A DNA stretch of 64,000 bases from Dickeya oryzae (GTDB lineage Bacteria; Pseudomonadota; Gammaproteobacteria; Enterobacterales; Enterobacteriaceae): contig NZ_ML762920.1 of assembly GCF_009372235.1 (NCBI RefSeq), positions 341,298 through 405,297 of the forward strand, written 5' to 3'. The notes under the pieces were generated by a model, which had not been told where the DNA came from, did not search any database, and worked only from the letters and a program-made list of their open reading frames with translations. Positions 50,874 to 61,376 of the stretch are shown here, one piece after another. Both the position numbers and the translations under genes were made by a program. Numbering within the stretch: the first letter of the stretch is position 1; every line of letters starts with the position of its first letter.

Positions 50874-52808
50874 TTAGCCGTTCTTCTGTGCCTCAAGCGC
50901 TTCCCAGCGCTCAAAACAGGTCTCCAGTTGCTGTTCCGCTTGCGCCAGCGCCGCCAGCACGGGCTGAGTTTCATCATGCGATCGGGAAAAGAATGCCGGG
51001 TCATTCATCTGCTGTTGTAGCGAGGCAATCTCACCCTCAAGTGCTTCAATACGTTGCGGCAACTGTTCCAGTTCACGCTGTTGGTTATAACTGAGCTTGC
51101 CGCCGCTGCGTTTAGCTGGCTGTGCGGCCGGTGTGCTTTGTGCGCTCTCGCTATCAAGGTCTTCTTTGGTCGCCACGCTTTTTACGGGCGCAGCACTTCG
51201 CAACGGCGCAGAGGACGCACGCTGGTATTGGGCATCATAATACCCGCCGACATAGCGGCCAATCAGGCCGTTGCCTTCAAAAATCCAGCACTCGGTGACC
51301 GAGTTATCAACGAACTGACGATCGTGGCTGACCAGCAGCACGGTTCCCTGATAACTTTCCAACAGTTCTTCCAGCAATTCCAGCGTTTCCACGTCCAGAT
51401 CGTTGGTCGGTTCGTCGAGAATCAGCAGGTTGCTGGGTTTGAGGAACAACCGCGCCAGTAACAGACGGTTACGCTCCCCACCTGACAGCGCTTTTACCGG
51501 TGTCATGGCGCGTTTCGGGTGGAACAGGAAGTCCTGAAGATACCCCAGTACATGGCGCGGACGACCGTTGACCATCACTTCCTGTTTACCTTCGGCGAGG
51601 TTATCCATCACCGTTTTTTCCGGGTCTAACTCAGCACGGTGCTGATCGAAATACGCCACTTCCAGCTTGGTACCGCAGTGAATACGCCCGGATGTCGGTG
51701 CCAGTTGACCCAGCATCAGCTTTAACAGCGTGGTTTTACCGCAGCCATTCGGCCCGACCAGCGCGATTTTATCGCCGCGTTGTACCTGGGCAGAAAAGCC
51801 CGATACCAGTGTTTTCCCGTCAACCTGATACTGTACGTCTTCCAGTTCAAACACTATCTTGCCGGAACGGGCCGCTTCTTCCACCTGCATTCTGGCGTTG
51901 CCCATGACTTCACGGCGCTCAGCCCGCTCTTGTCGCATCGCCTTGAGCGCCCGCACCCGACCTTCATTACGGGTACGACGGGCTTTGATGCCCTGGCGAA
52001 TCCACACTTCTTCCTGCGCCAGTTTGCGGTCGAATTCCGCATTCTGCAGTTCTTCCACCCGCAGCGCCTCTTCTTTCCCCAGCAAGTATTTGTCGTAATC
52101 GCCAGGCCAGGACACCATCTTACCGCGATCCAGATCGACAATACGGGTCGCCATGTTGCGAATAAACGACCGGTCATGGGAAATAAACACAATGCTGCCG
52201 GAAAATGCTTTGAGGAAACCTTCCAGCCAGTCGATAGTGTCGATATCCAGGTGGTTGGTGGGTTCGTCCAGCAACAATACCCGCGGTGCGCTGACTAACG
52301 CCCGCCCTAACGCGGCTTTACGCAGCCAGCCACCGGACAACGCCGACAACGGCGTATCCGCCGATAACCCCAGTTGCTCCAACACCTCGTTGATACGGTC
52401 TTCCAGCTTCCACAGCCCTTGGTGATCCAGCACGTCCTGAATCTTCGCCAGTTGATTCAGGTTCTTCTCGCTGGGGTCTTCCCCGACCTGACGCAACGCG
52501 ACATGGTAGGCTTTCAGGTATTCTGCCTGCGCCGCGACGCCTTCGGCCACAAAATCAAACACCGTGCCGTCGATATCACGCGGCGGATCCTGCTGCAAGC
52601 GCGCCACAATCAGGTCTTGCTCGTACACCAGCCGACCGTCATCCAGCGGGATTTCTTTTGCCAGAATTTTCAGCAAGGTGGATTTGCCAGCACCGTTACG
52701 CCCAACCAGACATACACGCTCGTTGTCTTCAATATGCAGTTCGGTGTTGTCCAACAACGGCGCATCGCTGAACGATAGCCAGGCACCGGATAAACTGATC
52801 AATGACAT
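50874..52808 (-). CDS. uup: ABC-F ATPase Uup
   Basis: Uup is a cytosolic ABC-F protein with two ATPase domains, linked to precise excision of transposons, replication-fork and ribosome-related functions. It has 644 residues. Walker A motifs are GRNGAGKST and GPNGCGKTT, signatures are LSGGWLRKAALGRAL and LSGGERNRLLLARLF, and Walker B ends are LLLDEPTNHLD and LILDEPTNDLD. The ABC-F linker (about 235-305) and a C-terminal DNA-binding coiled coil (about 560-644) are present. It lies 5 bp downstream of rlmKL. Confidence 0.96.
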   Translation of the reverse strand: MSLISLSGAWLSFSDAPLLDNTELHIEDNERVCLVGRNGAGKSTLLKILAKEIPLDDGRLVYEQDLIVARLQQDPPRDIDGTVFDFVAEGVAAQAEYLKAYHVALRQVGEDPSEKNLNQLAKIQDVLDHQGLWKLEDRINEVLEQLGLSADTPLSALSGGWLRKAALGRALVSAPRVLLLDEPTNHLDIDTIDWLEGFLKAFSGSIVFISHDRSFIRNMATRIVDLDRGKMVSWPGDYDKYLLGKEEALRVEELQNAEFDRKLAQEEVWIRQGIKARRTRNEGRVRALKAMRQERAERREVMGNARMQVEEAARSGKIVFELEDVQYQVDGKTLVSGFSAQVQRGDKIALVGPNGCGKTTLLKLMLGQLAPTSGRIHCGTKLEVAYFDQHRAELDPEKTVMDNLAEGKQEVMVNGRPRHVLGYLQDFLFHPKRAMTPVKALSGGERNRLLLARLFLKPSNLLILDEPTNDLDVETLELLEELLESYQGTVLLVSHDRQFVDNSVTECWIFEGNGLIGRYVGGYYDAQYQRASSAPLRSAAPVKSVATKEDLDSESAQSTPAAQPAKRSGGKLSYNQQRELEQLPQRIEALEGEIASLQQQMNDPAFFSRSHDETQPVLAALAQAEQQLETCFERWEALEAQKNG

Positions 52809-52813
52809 AGTGG

Positions 52814-54937
52814 TTATTTTTCCTCGCCGGCGTGTTTCAACAGCCAGCAGTTGTGAATCTGACGGTTACGGGCGAAATCCTGCGACTGTGTTTGCGCAGT
52901 AATTTCTTTCGCTTCCAGCCCCAGCGTGGCAAGCCCGGCCTTGTCCATCTGGAATCCGCGTTTGTTGTTAGAAAACAGGATGGTACCGCGAGGGCGCAAC
53001 AGGCGTTTGAGCTGGGTCATCAGCATCAGGTGGTCACGCTGTACATCAAACGATTCGTCCATCCGTTTCGAGTTGGAGAAGGTCGGCGGGTCGATAAAAA
53101 TCAGGTCAAACTGTTCGTGGGTTTCCCGCATCCATGCCAGGCAGTCGGCGTGGATCAGCCGGTGCTGACGACCGGTCAGGCCGTTAAGACGCAGGTTTTT
53201 CTCCGCCCATTCCAGATAAGTGCGCGACATATCCACCGTGGTTGTAGAGCGTGCGCCGCCAAGCCCGGCGTGCACACTGGCGCTGCCGGTGTACGCGAAC
53301 AGGTTGAGGAAATCCTTGCCGTTACCCATTTCGCCCAGCATACGGCGTGCGATGCGGTGGTCGAGAAACAGCCCGGTGTCCAGATAATCGGTCAGGTTAA
53401 CCCACAGTTTGGCGTTGAACTCCGATACCTGCAGGAACTCCCCTTTCTCCGCCAGCTTTTCGTACTGGTTTTTGCCTTTCTGACGCTCGCGGGTTTTCAA
53501 TATCAGATGACTGGCGGGCAACCCCAGTACGCTCAGGGTGGCGTTAATCACATCAAACAGGCGCTGGCGCGCTTTCTGGGCATCAACGCTTTTCGGCGGT
53601 GCGTATTCCTGAATCACCACCCGATCACCGTAACGGTCTACCGCGACGTTATATTCCGGCAGGTCGGCGTCATACAGGCGATAACACTCAATGCCCTGCT
53701 GCTGCGCCCATTTCTCCAGCTTACGCAGATTCTTGCGCAGGCGATTGGCGAAATCCTCGGCAAAGGTGGCCGTAGCTGGCGCACCGTTTTCGTTTGCCGC
53801 CAGTTGGTAATTCTTCTGCACGCACTCCAGCGGGCCGTTTTTGGCTTTGAACTGGCGATCAGCACGTAGTTGCAGGCAACTGAGCAATTCTGGCGAGGCG
53901 CTAAACAGCGACAGTTTCCAGCCGCCGAACTCGCTTTTCATTTTACGACCGAGCAGGTTGTGCAACGCAATCAGCGCCGGTTCGCTCTCCAGACGCTCGC
54001 CATAAGGCGGGTTACTGACCACCGTCCCCGTCGGCCCTTGCGGCAACGGGTTCTTTAACTGTGTAGCGTCATGGGCTTCAAACCGAATCAGGGAACTGAC
54101 ACCAGCACGGCGCGCGTTGCTGCTGGCGATCTCCACCATACGGCGGTCAATATCGGAACCGAAAAAACGAGAGGTGGTGGCCTGCAAACCCGCTCGGGCA
54201 CGCTCCTGTGCCTCAGTGGTAATGCTTTTCCACAGCGTTGGGTTATGTTTTTGCCAGGCCAGAAAACCCCAATGCTGGCGATGCAAGCCGGGAGCGCGAT
54301 CGGCCGCCATCATCGCCGCTTCAATCAGCAGCGTACCGGAGCCACACATCGGGTCCACCATCGGCGTACCGGTTTCCCAGCCGGAACGCAGCACAATCGC
54401 CGCAGCCAGGTTTTCTTTGAGCGGTGCCTGTCCGGCCATGTCGCGGTAGCCGCGCAAATGCAGACTCTCGCCGCTAAGATCCAGCGCGATGCTGGCCTTC
54501 TCGCGTTGCAGAAAAACATTAATACGGATATCGGGCTGCTGACGGGCAACATCCGGGCGCTGGCCGGTTTTACGGCTGAAGCTGTCGACAATCGCGTCTT
54601 TCACCTTGAGCGCGCCGTACTGGCTGTTGCGAATCTCATCATTGGTGCCGGTAAAATGCACGGCAAAGGTATGATTGACGTCAAACACCGAACTCCAGTC
54701 TATCGCCTGCACCCCAAGATACAGGTCCAGATCGCTATAAACTTTACACTCGTTGAGCGGCAGCAGGATGCGCGATGCCAGTCGGCTCCACATCAGGCTT
54801 TGGTACAACAGCCGATCGTCTCCCTGAAAGTGCACCCCGCCCTGCACCACCGTGCAGTGCTGCGCGCCCAGCGCTTCAAGTTCACTTTTTAACAATTCTT
54901 CCAGACCACGTGCCGTGCTGGCAAACAGAGAGTTCAT
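52814..54937 (-). CDS. rlmKL: 23S rRNA methyltransferase RlmKL
   Basis: RlmKL is a fused enzyme that methylates 23S rRNA G2445 (RlmL half) and G2069 (RlmK half). It has 707 residues (702 in E. coli). Domains in order: THUMP (about 40-155), RlmL methyltransferase (about 160-390, with [15 protein letters not shown] and SNPPYGERL) and RlmK methyltransferase (about 460-707, with [19 protein letters not shown] and [12 protein letters not shown]). ATG 54937 gives [17 protein letters not shown] as in E. coli; 33 further codons are open but unlike the family. Confidence 0.96.
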   Translation of the reverse strand: MNSLFASTARGLEELLKSELEALGAQHCTVVQGGVHFQGDDRLLYQSLMWSRLASRILLPLNECKVYSDLDLYLGVQAIDWSSVFDVNHTFAVHFTGTNDEIRNSQYGALKVKDAIVDSFSRKTGQRPDVARQQPDIRINVFLQREKASIALDLSGESLHLRGYRDMAGQAPLKENLAAAIVLRSGWETGTPMVDPMCGSGTLLIEAAMMAADRAPGLHRQHWGFLAWQKHNPTLWKSITTEAQERARAGLQATTSRFFGSDIDRRMVEIASSNARRAGVSSLIRFEAHDATQLKNPLPQGPTGTVVSNPPYGERLESEPALIALHNLLGRKMKSEFGGWKLSLFSASPELLSCLQLRADRQFKAKNGPLECVQKNYQLAANENGAPATATFAEDFANRLRKNLRKLEKWAQQQGIECYRLYDADLPEYNVAVDRYGDRVVIQEYAPPKSVDAQKARQRLFDVINATLSVLGLPASHLILKTRERQKGKNQYEKLAEKGEFLQVSEFNAKLWVNLTDYLDTGLFLDHRIARRMLGEMGNGKDFLNLFAYTGSASVHAGLGGARSTTTVDMSRTYLEWAEKNLRLNGLTGRQHRLIHADCLAWMRETHEQFDLIFIDPPTFSNSKRMDESFDVQRDHLMLMTQLKRLLRPRGTILFSNNKRGFQMDKAGLATLGLEAKEITAQTQSQDFARNRQIHNCWLLKHAGEEK

Positions 54938-55121
54938 ATCGCGACGATTACCTTCACTAAAGGACGACCTTGAAAAGAACGCTCTCAACGAAAGAAAACG
55001 TCCTCGAAAAAAACGCACCGGCAAGAAAACCGGCATCGATAAAGAAAATTGAGGCGCATTATAGCTAATCCCGGCGGCTTGTCATAAAGTTGCCGCTTTA
55101 CGTCAGCAAGGAACCCTCACC

Positions 55122-56225
55122 GTGATTGTGTTAAGTCGGCTTTTTGTTCACCCGGTTAAATCCATGCGTGGTCTGCAATTGTCACAGGCGATGGCCAGCC
55201 CCAGCGGCCTGGCGTTTGACCGTATGTTTATGATCACCGAGCCCGATGGCACCTTCATTACTGCCCGTCAGTTTCCACAACTGGTGCTGTTCACGCCAGC
55301 GCTGACGCACGAGGGGGTGTTCCTGTCCGCGCCTGATGGGCAGACCTGTCTGGTACGCTTTGACGATTTCGCCCCTGACACCGCGCCAACAGAAGTCTGG
55401 GGTAATCATTTTCAGGCCCGGATCGCCCCCGATGCCGTCAACCACTGGCTGAGCAGTTATCTGCAACGACCGGTACAACTACGCTGGCAAGGGCCGACGC
55501 TGTCACGCCGTGTCAAACGCCACCCGGATATCCCGCTGGGGTTTGCCGACGGTTATCCCTTCCTGCTTGTCAACGACGCATCGTTTAACGATGTACGCAA
55601 CCGTTGCGGTGCCGGTATCCGTATCGAGCAATTCCGCCCTAATCTGGTGGTCAGTGGTGCAGAGGCGTTCGCTGAAGACAGTTGGCAGACCCTGCGCATC
55701 GGCGACGTGATGTTTGATGTGGCAAAACCCTGTAGCCGCTGTGTGCTGACCACAGTGAGTCCAGAACGTGGACGCAAACATCCGGCAGGCGAGCCACTGG
55801 CGACGCTGCAACAATACCGAACAGCGGAAAACGGCGATGTCGATTTTGGCCTCAATCTTATCGCCCGCAATAGCGGCATCATCCGCACAGGCGACAGCGT
55901 CGAGGTACTGTCGACGAAACCGCCCCGTCCTTATGGCGCAGGTGCCGTCACAGAAAGCCTGACACCGCCACCCAGTGCAGCCAAACCGGTACAAATTACC
56001 TATCAAGGGACACGTTTTACCGGCAACAACCAGCAAATTCTATTGGAGCAGCTGGAACAGCAAGGAATTCGCGTTCCTTATTCATGCCGGGCCGGGTTGT
56101 GCGGTTGCTGCCGACTGACACTCAACGACGGTGAGGTGTCGCCGCTGAAAGCCAGCGCGCAGGGAGAGGACGGAACCATACTGGCATGCAGTTGCATTCC
56201 GGCTGGGGATATTACGTTAACCTGA
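55122..56225 (+). CDS. ycbX: MOSC/2Fe-2S protein YcbX
   Basis: YcbX is a molybdenum-cofactor enzyme that reduces N-hydroxylated base analogues such as 6-hydroxylaminopurine. It has 367 residues (369 in E. coli). The MOSC N-terminal beta barrel ([11 protein letters not shown]) and MOSC core with the Moco-binding Cys ([11 protein letters not shown]) are followed by a plant-type ferredoxin domain ([17 protein letters not shown] and a final Cys in LACSC). The start codon is GTG with AAGGA at 8 nt. The stop codon lies inside the first unit of an 18-bp tandem repeat. It is divergent from rlmKL. Confidence 0.95.
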   Translation: MIVLSRLFVHPVKSMRGLQLSQAMASPSGLAFDRMFMITEPDGTFITARQFPQLVLFTPALTHEGVFLSAPDGQTCLVRFDDFAPDTAPTEVWGNHFQARIAPDAVNHWLSSYLQRPVQLRWQGPTLSRRVKRHPDIPLGFADGYPFLLVNDASFNDVRNRCGAGIRIEQFRPNLVVSGAEAFAEDSWQTLRIGDVMFDVAKPCSRCVLTTVSPERGRKHPAGEPLATLQQYRTAENGDVDFGLNLIARNSGIIRTGDSVEVLSTKPPRPYGAGAVTESLTPPPSAAKPVQITYQGTRFTGNNQQILLEQLEQQGIRVPYSCRAGLCGCCRLTLNDGEVSPLKASAQGEDGTILACSCIPAGDITLT

Positions 56226-56292
56226 TCAATGACGTTAATCTGATCGATAGTATTTGCCTGATCAATAGTATTTGCCTGATCAATAGCATTAA
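56221..56292. repeat. 18-bp tandem repeat with GATC in each unit
   Basis: Four exact-length units lie at 56221-56238, 56239-56256, 56257-56274 and 56275-56292 (for example CCTGATCAATAGTATTTG), with a partial fifth. Each carries a GATC, so four Dam sites are spaced exactly 18 bp apart. The ycbX stop codon is in the first unit. Confidence 0.9.
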
Positions 56293-56342
56293 CCTGACAG
56301 GTTATGCATGGCGCGGGGCAACACGCCTCGCGTCGTCAATAT

Positions 56343-56897
56343 TCAACCGGCAAAGGCGTAACGCGCCGATGTTTCGTCGTTTTCTTCCACCGCTGGACTG
56401 AGACGGTCGTGCATGATTTTGATGGCATCGCCCAGTTGCATCGCTTTCCCGCTGAGCGTCAATTGCCCTTGCGCCAGCACGCACAGGCTGGCTTTATCAC
56501 CGGCCTCTACCACCATGAAATTCGCCGTTTCCGGGCGTTCATTGAGTTGTACGCTAACCTGATCGCCGGTTTGCACCACTACCTGAGCCTGGGGTTGCGC
56601 CACGAAATGCCAGCTTTTCGGCATCATCGGTTTCAGGAAACGATTCGCCACCAGCGCGTTCAATATCAGTTCAGCCCGAGCTTCAGCCGATAACGCCAGT
56701 GTCTGGCATTTCTCCTGATAAGTGAAAAACAGTGCGGCATCTTCAACACAGAATACGCTGGGCGTAAACGCATCCGGCGTTAGCATTGAAGAAGAGAAAC
56801 GGGAACGAAATACCATGCCGTTGGCCAGATCAAGCATCAGGCGCGCCTGATCGGTATCGAAATACCAGCGCCAGCTATCATCAGGGGTTAATTTCAT
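56343..56897 (-). CDS. zapC: Cell division protein ZapC
   Basis: ZapC is a cytosolic FtsZ-binding protein that promotes lateral bundling of FtsZ filaments. It has 184 residues (180 in E. coli). The family start KLTPDDSWRWYFD and the conserved MLDLANGMVFRSRFSSSMLTPDAF, LNALVANRFLKPMMPKSWHFV and AMQLGDAIKIMHDRL are present. An in-frame GTG precedes the ATG at 56897; AAGG is upstream. It lies between ycbX (convergent) and pyrD, as in E. coli. Confidence 0.94.
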   Translation of the reverse strand: MKLTPDDSWRWYFDTDQARLMLDLANGMVFRSRFSSSMLTPDAFTPSVFCVEDAALFFTYQEKCQTLALSAEARAELILNALVANRFLKPMMPKSWHFVAQPQAQVVVQTGDQVSVQLNERPETANFMVVEAGDKASLCVLAQGQLTLSGKAMQLGDAIKIMHDRLSPAVEENDETSARYAFAG

Positions 56898-57173
56898 CAC
56901 ATTACCTTTATTTATGCCTTACTGATGCCAAAGTCCCGGAAAACAGGCCAAGATGAATAATCGGTGCCACATCAATAAGCAACCGAAATGAATTAGGTGT
57001 AATCAGCTTGCCTGCTGCTCGAATTATTCTGGGTATAGGCTATCTGTTGTCATCGATAGCGTTAAAAATACCCTATCAGGCACGATGATGCTGTATTTTT
57101 GCACAAACGAAGAAAATATAGACCAGCGCGGGGGATAAATAAACCCCCAACGCTATATAACGGGAATGAAAAA

Positions 57174-58181
57174 TCAGATGTGGGTAACAATATCTTTAAT
57201 CAGGCGCGGTCCACGATAAATAAATCCGCTATAAATCTGAACCAGCGTCGCCCCGGCGGCTAATTTTTCTCTGGCAGCGACCACAGAATCAATTCCGCCG
57301 ACGCCAATAATCGGCAATCGCCCCTGCAATTCCTGTGACAGTCGACGAATGACTTCGGTGCTGCGCAGTTGCAACGGACGCCCACTTAATCCCCCCGTTT
57401 GCCCACAATGGTTCAAGCCCTGAATCAATTGTCTGTCGAGCGTGGTATTGGTGGCTATCACACCATCGATATTATGGCGTACCAGACTATCGGCAATTTG
57501 GATCAATTCTTCTTCACAAAGATCCGGCGCAATTTTTACCGCGACCGGCACATATTTTTGATAACGGGCGTGCAGCTCAGCCTGTTTATCTTTTACAGCC
57601 TGTAACAAATCATCCAGCGCATCACCATATTGCAGTGTGCGTAGTCCCGGTGTATTGGGAGAGGAAATGTTGATAGCGATATAACCGGCATGAGAATAGA
57701 CCTTATCCATGCAGATCAGATAATCCTCTTTTCCCTGCTCTACCGGCGTGTCTTTATTTTTGCCGATATTAATGCCCAACACGCCGCCAAAACGCGACTG
57801 TTTGACATTTTCCACCAGATTATCGACCCCACGGTTATTGAACCCCATGCGGTTGATAAGCCCTTCGGCCTCCACCACCCGAAACAGGCGCGGCTTGTCA
57901 TTACCCGGTTGCGGACGCGGTGTCACGGTGCCGACTTCGATAAAGCCGAACCCCATCGCGCCGAGCGCATCAATGCACTCGCCATCTTTATCCAGCCCGG
58001 CGGCCAGCCCCAGCGGGTTGCGAAACGACAGCCCCATGCAGGTTACCGGCTTGGTAGGGACTGACTGACGAACCAGCCATTCAAACGGGGTGTGGGTGAT
58101 ACGGCGCAACTGATGCAGGGTAAACTCGTGCGCCTGTTCGGGGTCGAGCTGGAATAACGCTTTACGAATGAGGGGATACAT
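57174..58181 (-). CDS. pyrD: Dihydroorotate dehydrogenase (quinone), class 2
   Basis: PyrD oxidises dihydroorotate to orotate and passes electrons to the membrane quinone pool. It has 335 residues (336 in E. coli). The N-terminal amphipathic membrane-binding helices (1-45), the FMN barrel starting at [13 protein letters not shown] and the catalytic-Ser loop [12 protein letters not shown] are intact. ATG 58181 has AGGAG at 5 nt; 15 upstream codons are open but run through the regulatory hairpin. Upstream lie a pyrimidine-sensing hairpin and a PurR box. Confidence 0.97.
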   Translation of the reverse strand: MYPLIRKALFQLDPEQAHEFTLHQLRRITHTPFEWLVRQSVPTKPVTCMGLSFRNPLGLAAGLDKDGECIDALGAMGFGFIEVGTVTPRPQPGNDKPRLFRVVEAEGLINRMGFNNRGVDNLVENVKQSRFGGVLGINIGKNKDTPVEQGKEDYLICMDKVYSHAGYIAINISSPNTPGLRTLQYGDALDDLLQAVKDKQAELHARYQKYVPVAVKIAPDLCEEELIQIADSLVRHNIDGVIATNTTLDRQLIQGLNHCGQTGGLSGRPLQLRSTEVIRRLSQELQGRLPIIGVGGIDSVVAAREKLAAGATLVQIYSGFIYRGPRLIKDIVTHI

Positions 58182-58196
58182 GACTTCTCCTGAATT

Positions 58197-58224
58197 CCCG
58201 GTTATAAACCGGGGGCGTATTATC
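58197..58224 (-). promoter_or_regulatory. pyrD -10 and start-site hairpin
   Basis: On the minus strand, GATAAT (58224-58219) is followed by a C-run at the likely start point and a hairpin CCCGG-7 nt-CCGGG (58213-58197) just before the Shine-Dalgarno sequence. This is the arrangement known for pyrD of E. coli and Salmonella, in which CTP-started transcripts fold the hairpin and hide the ribosome site. Confidence 0.75.
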
Positions 58225-58275
58225 ATCCATCAACGGGCGAAAGGGAATTGACCTGAGCTAAAAAACGCCACAACA

Positions 58276-58291
58276 ACGCAATCGTTTTCCT
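58276..58291. promoter_or_regulatory. PurR operator upstream of pyrD
   Basis: ACGCAATCGTTTTCCT matches the PurR box ACGCAAACGTTTTCNT at all but one defined position. It lies about 52 bp upstream of the pyrD -10. PurR control of pyrD is known in E. coli. Confidence 0.8.
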
Positions 58292-58426
58292 TTCTTGCTG
58301 CTGGGTTGGAGCTTTTTTATCCGTTTTTTCACTTTTCATTCCACAATAAATCATTTTCCGACCCTCTCCCTCCTCTGCCAGACTAGCCAAACAGTTATTA
58401 AATTGTGAAAAACGATACCATTTGGT

Positions 58427-58628
58427 TATACCCAAAATAATTCGAGTTGCAGAAAGGCGGCAACGCAGCGAATCCCCAGGAGCTTACATTAGTAAGTGAC
58501 TGGGGTGAGTGACAAATCTGCCGGGAGCAGATTTGAACGCAGCTCGCTGCGGCCCTGAAAGGGCGAGGCCCAGGGATGGGCCGAGTAAGAAAGCCAACGC
58601 ATCTGCAACTTGAAGTATGACGGGTATA
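58427..58628. repeat. MITE-like enterobacterial repeat, 202 bp
   Basis: Terminal inverted repeats of 26 bp (58427-58452 and 58603-58628, 21 of 26 bases matching, outer ends TATACCC/GGGTATA) enclose a structured centre with AAATCTGC/GCAGATTT and other stems. The ends (ATAATTCGAGTTGCAG, CTGCAACTTGAAGTATGA) are those of a non-coding element I recognise as common in intergenic regions of soft-rot and related Enterobacterales. It has no ORF. Its right end is 2 bp from the ssuE Shine-Dalgarno sequence. Confidence 0.85.
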
Positions 58629-58640
58629 TAAGGAGTCACT

Positions 58641-59195
58641 ATGCGCGTTATCACGCTGGCAGGAAGCCCCCGCTACCCTTCCCGGTCAACGGCTTTACTA
58701 CACCACGCTGGAAAATGGCTGGAAGCCAAAGGTGTCGAGGTGTTGCCGTGGCATCTGCATAATTTCCCGCCGGAAGACCTGCTCAATGCCCGTTTCGACA
58801 GCCCGGCGTTGCAAACCCTGAACGAACAGCTCGCCAGCGCCGAGGGTGTGCTGGTCGCTACCCCAATTTATAAAGCATCGTTCTCCGGCGCGCTGAAAAC
58901 CTTGCTGGACCTGCTGCCAGAGCGGGCACTGGAACATAAAGTGGTATTGCCACTGTCTACCGCTGGTTCCGTCGCTCACATGCTGGCGATGGACTACAGC
59001 CTCAAGCCAGTGCTAAACGCGCTGAAAGCCCAGGAAATCCTGCAAGGCGTATTTGCCGATGACAGCCAGATAAGTCACTACGATCGCACTGCGCATTTCC
59101 ACGATGTGCTGGAAACGCGTCTGCAAGAAGCGTTGCACCTTTTCTTTCAGGCATTGATTCGCCGTCAGCCTGAACCACTGCGTCAGAGCGCCTGA
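58641..59195 (+). CDS. ssuE: NAD(P)H-dependent FMN reductase SsuE
   Basis: SsuE supplies reduced FMN to the alkanesulfonate monooxygenase SsuD. It has 184 residues (191 in E. coli). The flavodoxin-like start is MRVITLAGSPRYPSRSTAL with the phosphate-binding loop, and ATPIYKASFSGALKTLLDLLP is family-typical. AGGAG (58631-58635) precedes the ATG and follows directly on the MITE end. It is the first gene of ssuEADCB. Confidence 0.95.
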   Translation: MRVITLAGSPRYPSRSTALLHHAGKWLEAKGVEVLPWHLHNFPPEDLLNARFDSPALQTLNEQLASAEGVLVATPIYKASFSGALKTLLDLLPERALEHKVVLPLSTAGSVAHMLAMDYSLKPVLNALKAQEILQGVFADDSQISHYDRTAHFHDVLETRLQEALHLFFQALIRRQPEPLRQSA

Positions 59196-59225
59196 CTCCG
59201 GTTTCATCTATAAGGAAGAAGTCAC

Positions 59226-60185
59226 ATGCTATCCTCGATTAAGCACGCCGCCTTGACGCTGCTTTTTACCGCCGCTGTTAGCGTATCCACTTTCGCCCAT
59301 GCCGACGACGCCCCCGAACAATTGCGCATCGGCTTTCAGAAAGGTTCGGTCAGCCTGGTGCTGGCTAAAACCCACCAGTTGCTGGAAAAGCAATTCCCGC
59401 ATACCAAAATTAGCTGGATTGAATTTCCCGCCGGGCCGCAAATGCTCGAAGCGCTAAACATCGGCAGTATTGATATTGGCAGTACCGGTGATATTCCGCC
59501 GCTGTTTGCCCAGGCAGCCGGTGCCGATCTGGTTTATATCGGTGTCGAACCACCGAAACCCAAAGCCGAGGTAATTCTGGTTAGGGACGACAGCCCCATC
59601 AAGACCGTCGCCGACCTGAAAGGCCGCAAAGTAGCATTCCAGAAAGGCTCCAGCTCGCATAACCTGTTGCTGCGTAACCTGCAAAAAGCCGGTCTGGCTT
59701 TCACCGATATTACGCCCGCCTATCTGACACCGGCAGACGCCCGTGCCGCGTTCCAGCAAGGCAACGTCGATGCCTGGACTATCTGGGATCCCTACTATTC
59801 AGCAGCGCTGTTGCAAGGGGGTGTCCGCGTTCTGGCCGATGGTACTGACCTGAACCTGACCGGGTCGTTCTATCTGGCCTCACGTCATTATGCCGGGCAA
59901 TACGGTCCGTTCCTGCAACAGGTGCTCAACACCCTGACCCAGGCCGATGCCCTGACCATCAGCCAGCGGGCGCAAAGTGTCACGCTACTGGCGAATGCCA
60001 TGGGTCTGCCGGAAGCTGTCATCAGCACCTATTTCGATCACCGGCCAATTACGGTGATTAAGCCAGTGGATGAACACACCCTGCAGGCACAGCAGCACAC
60101 CGCTGATCTGTTTTACGAAAATCATCTGATCCCCACCCGACTGGATGTCGCCAGCCGCATCTGGCACGCGCCGGTCACCCCCTAA
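59226..60185 (+). CDS. ssuA: Sulfonate-binding periplasmic protein SsuA
   Basis: SsuA is the substrate-binding protein of the aliphatic sulfonate ABC importer. It has 319 residues (E. coli 319). The signal peptide spans about 1-26 (AHA-DDAP). The NMT1/SsuA fold shows [38 protein letters not shown] and [23 protein letters not shown] precedes the ATG. It lies 30 bp after ssuE. Confidence 0.96.
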   Translation: MLSSIKHAALTLLFTAAVSVSTFAHADDAPEQLRIGFQKGSVSLVLAKTHQLLEKQFPHTKISWIEFPAGPQMLEALNIGSIDIGSTGDIPPLFAQAAGADLVYIGVEPPKPKAEVILVRDDSPIKTVADLKGRKVAFQKGSSSHNLLLRNLQKAGLAFTDITPAYLTPADARAAFQQGNVDAWTIWDPYYSAALLQGGVRVLADGTDLNLTGSFYLASRHYAGQYGPFLQQVLNTLTQADALTISQRAQSVTLLANAMGLPEAVISTYFDHRPITVIKPVDEHTLQAQQHTADLFYENHLIPTRLDVASRIWHAPVTP

Positions 60186-60216
60186 TTCTCAGCACGATTG
60201 CATGGAGACGATACGA

Positions 60217-61365
60217 ATGAGTCTGAATATTTTCTGGTTTCTGCCTACTCACGGTGACGGCCGCTATTTTGGCCGCGGCGAAAATTCCCGCCCGGTTGAT
60301 TACAGTTACCTGCAACAGATAGCCCAGGCAGCGGATCGCCTGGGATTCGGCGGCGTGCTGATCCCTACCGGACGCTCCTGTGAAGACTCCTGGCTGGTGG
60401 CATCGTCACTGATCCCGGTCACCCAGCGTTTGCGTTTTCTGGTGGCGTTACGACCGGGAATTATCTCGCCAACGTTGGCCGCGCGTCAGGCCGCCACACT
60501 GGACAGACTGTCTAACGGGCGGGCGTTGTTTAATCTGGTGACCGGCGGTGACCCGGAAGAACTGGCCGCTGAAGGCCTGTTCCTTGATCATGAACAGCGC
60601 TATGAGGCTTCAGCCGAGTTTACCCGCATCTGGCGGCGGGTACTGGAAGGGGAAACCGTCGATTACGACGGCAAGCACATTCAGGTCAAAGGCGCCAAAC
60701 TGCACTACCCTCCGGTACAACAGCCACGCCCGCCGCTGTATTTCGGCGGTTCATCCGATGCGGCGCTGGATCTGGCCGCCGAACAGGTAGAGCTTTACCT
60801 CACCTGGGGTGAACCTCCCGAGCAGGTGAAAGAAAAGGTCGAACGTGTGCGGGCCAAAGCCGCGGCACAAGGGCGTAGCGTACGGTTCGGCATCCGCCTG
60901 CACGTGATTGTACGTGAAACCAATGAAGAGGCGTGGCAGGCCGCCAATCGGCTGATCTCCCGGCTGGATGACGACACCATCGCCGAAGCGCAGGCATCGC
61001 TGAAACGTTTTGACTCCGTGGGCCAGCAACGCATGGTGGCGTTACATGGCGGTCGCCGTGACAAGCTGGAGATCAGCCCCAATTTGTGGGCTGGCATCGG
61101 TCTGGTGCGTGGCGGTGCGGGGACGGCTCTAATCGGCGACCCGCCGACGGTGGCGCAGCGCATTCAGGAATATGCCGATTTGGGTATCGATACCTTTGTG
61201 TTGTCAGGCTACCCGCATCTGGAAGAGGCCTATCGTGTAGGCGAACTGCTGTTCCCGCATCTGGATGTCGCGGTACCCGAGGTGCCACAGCCACAGCCGC
61301 TGCGCTCACAGGGTGAAATCGTCGGCAACGAGTTCGTCCCGCTGCTCAAAGCGGCACAAAGCTAA
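60217..61365 (+). CDS. ssuD: Alkanesulfonate monooxygenase SsuD
   Basis: SsuD is a two-component FMNH2-dependent monooxygenase that splits C1-C14 sulfonates to aldehyde and sulfite. It has 382 residues (381 in E. coli). The luciferase-like barrel shows [29 protein letters not shown] and [14 protein letters not shown]. The ORF is open 24 codons into ssuA; ATG 60217 with GGAG gives the family N-terminus. Confidence 0.97.
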   Translation: MSLNIFWFLPTHGDGRYFGRGENSRPVDYSYLQQIAQAADRLGFGGVLIPTGRSCEDSWLVASSLIPVTQRLRFLVALRPGIISPTLAARQAATLDRLSNGRALFNLVTGGDPEELAAEGLFLDHEQRYEASAEFTRIWRRVLEGETVDYDGKHIQVKGAKLHYPPVQQPRPPLYFGGSSDAALDLAAEQVELYLTWGEPPEQVKEKVERVRAKAAAQGRSVRFGIRLHVIVRETNEEAWQAANRLISRLDDDTIAEAQASLKRFDSVGQQRMVALHGGRRDKLEISPNLWAGIGLVRGGAGTALIGDPPTVAQRIQEYADLGIDTFVLSGYPHLEEAYRVGELLFPHLDVAVPEVPQPQPLRSQGEIVGNEFVPLLKAAQS

Positions 61366-61376
61366 GGAGCAAACCG

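Noticed and set aside
52832-53869. 345-codon ORF on + inside rlmKL
   Set aside because: It lies antisense to the well-matched rlmKL gene, has no recognisable domains and is explained by the GC bias of the real gene.
54071-54892. 273-codon ORF on + inside rlmKL
   Set aside because: It is antisense to the THUMP and RlmL domains, which match the family without gaps.
58223-58435. 70-codon ORF on - over the pyrD promoter
   Set aside because: It starts at the MITE end, covers the PurR box and pyrD -10, and has no ribosome site.
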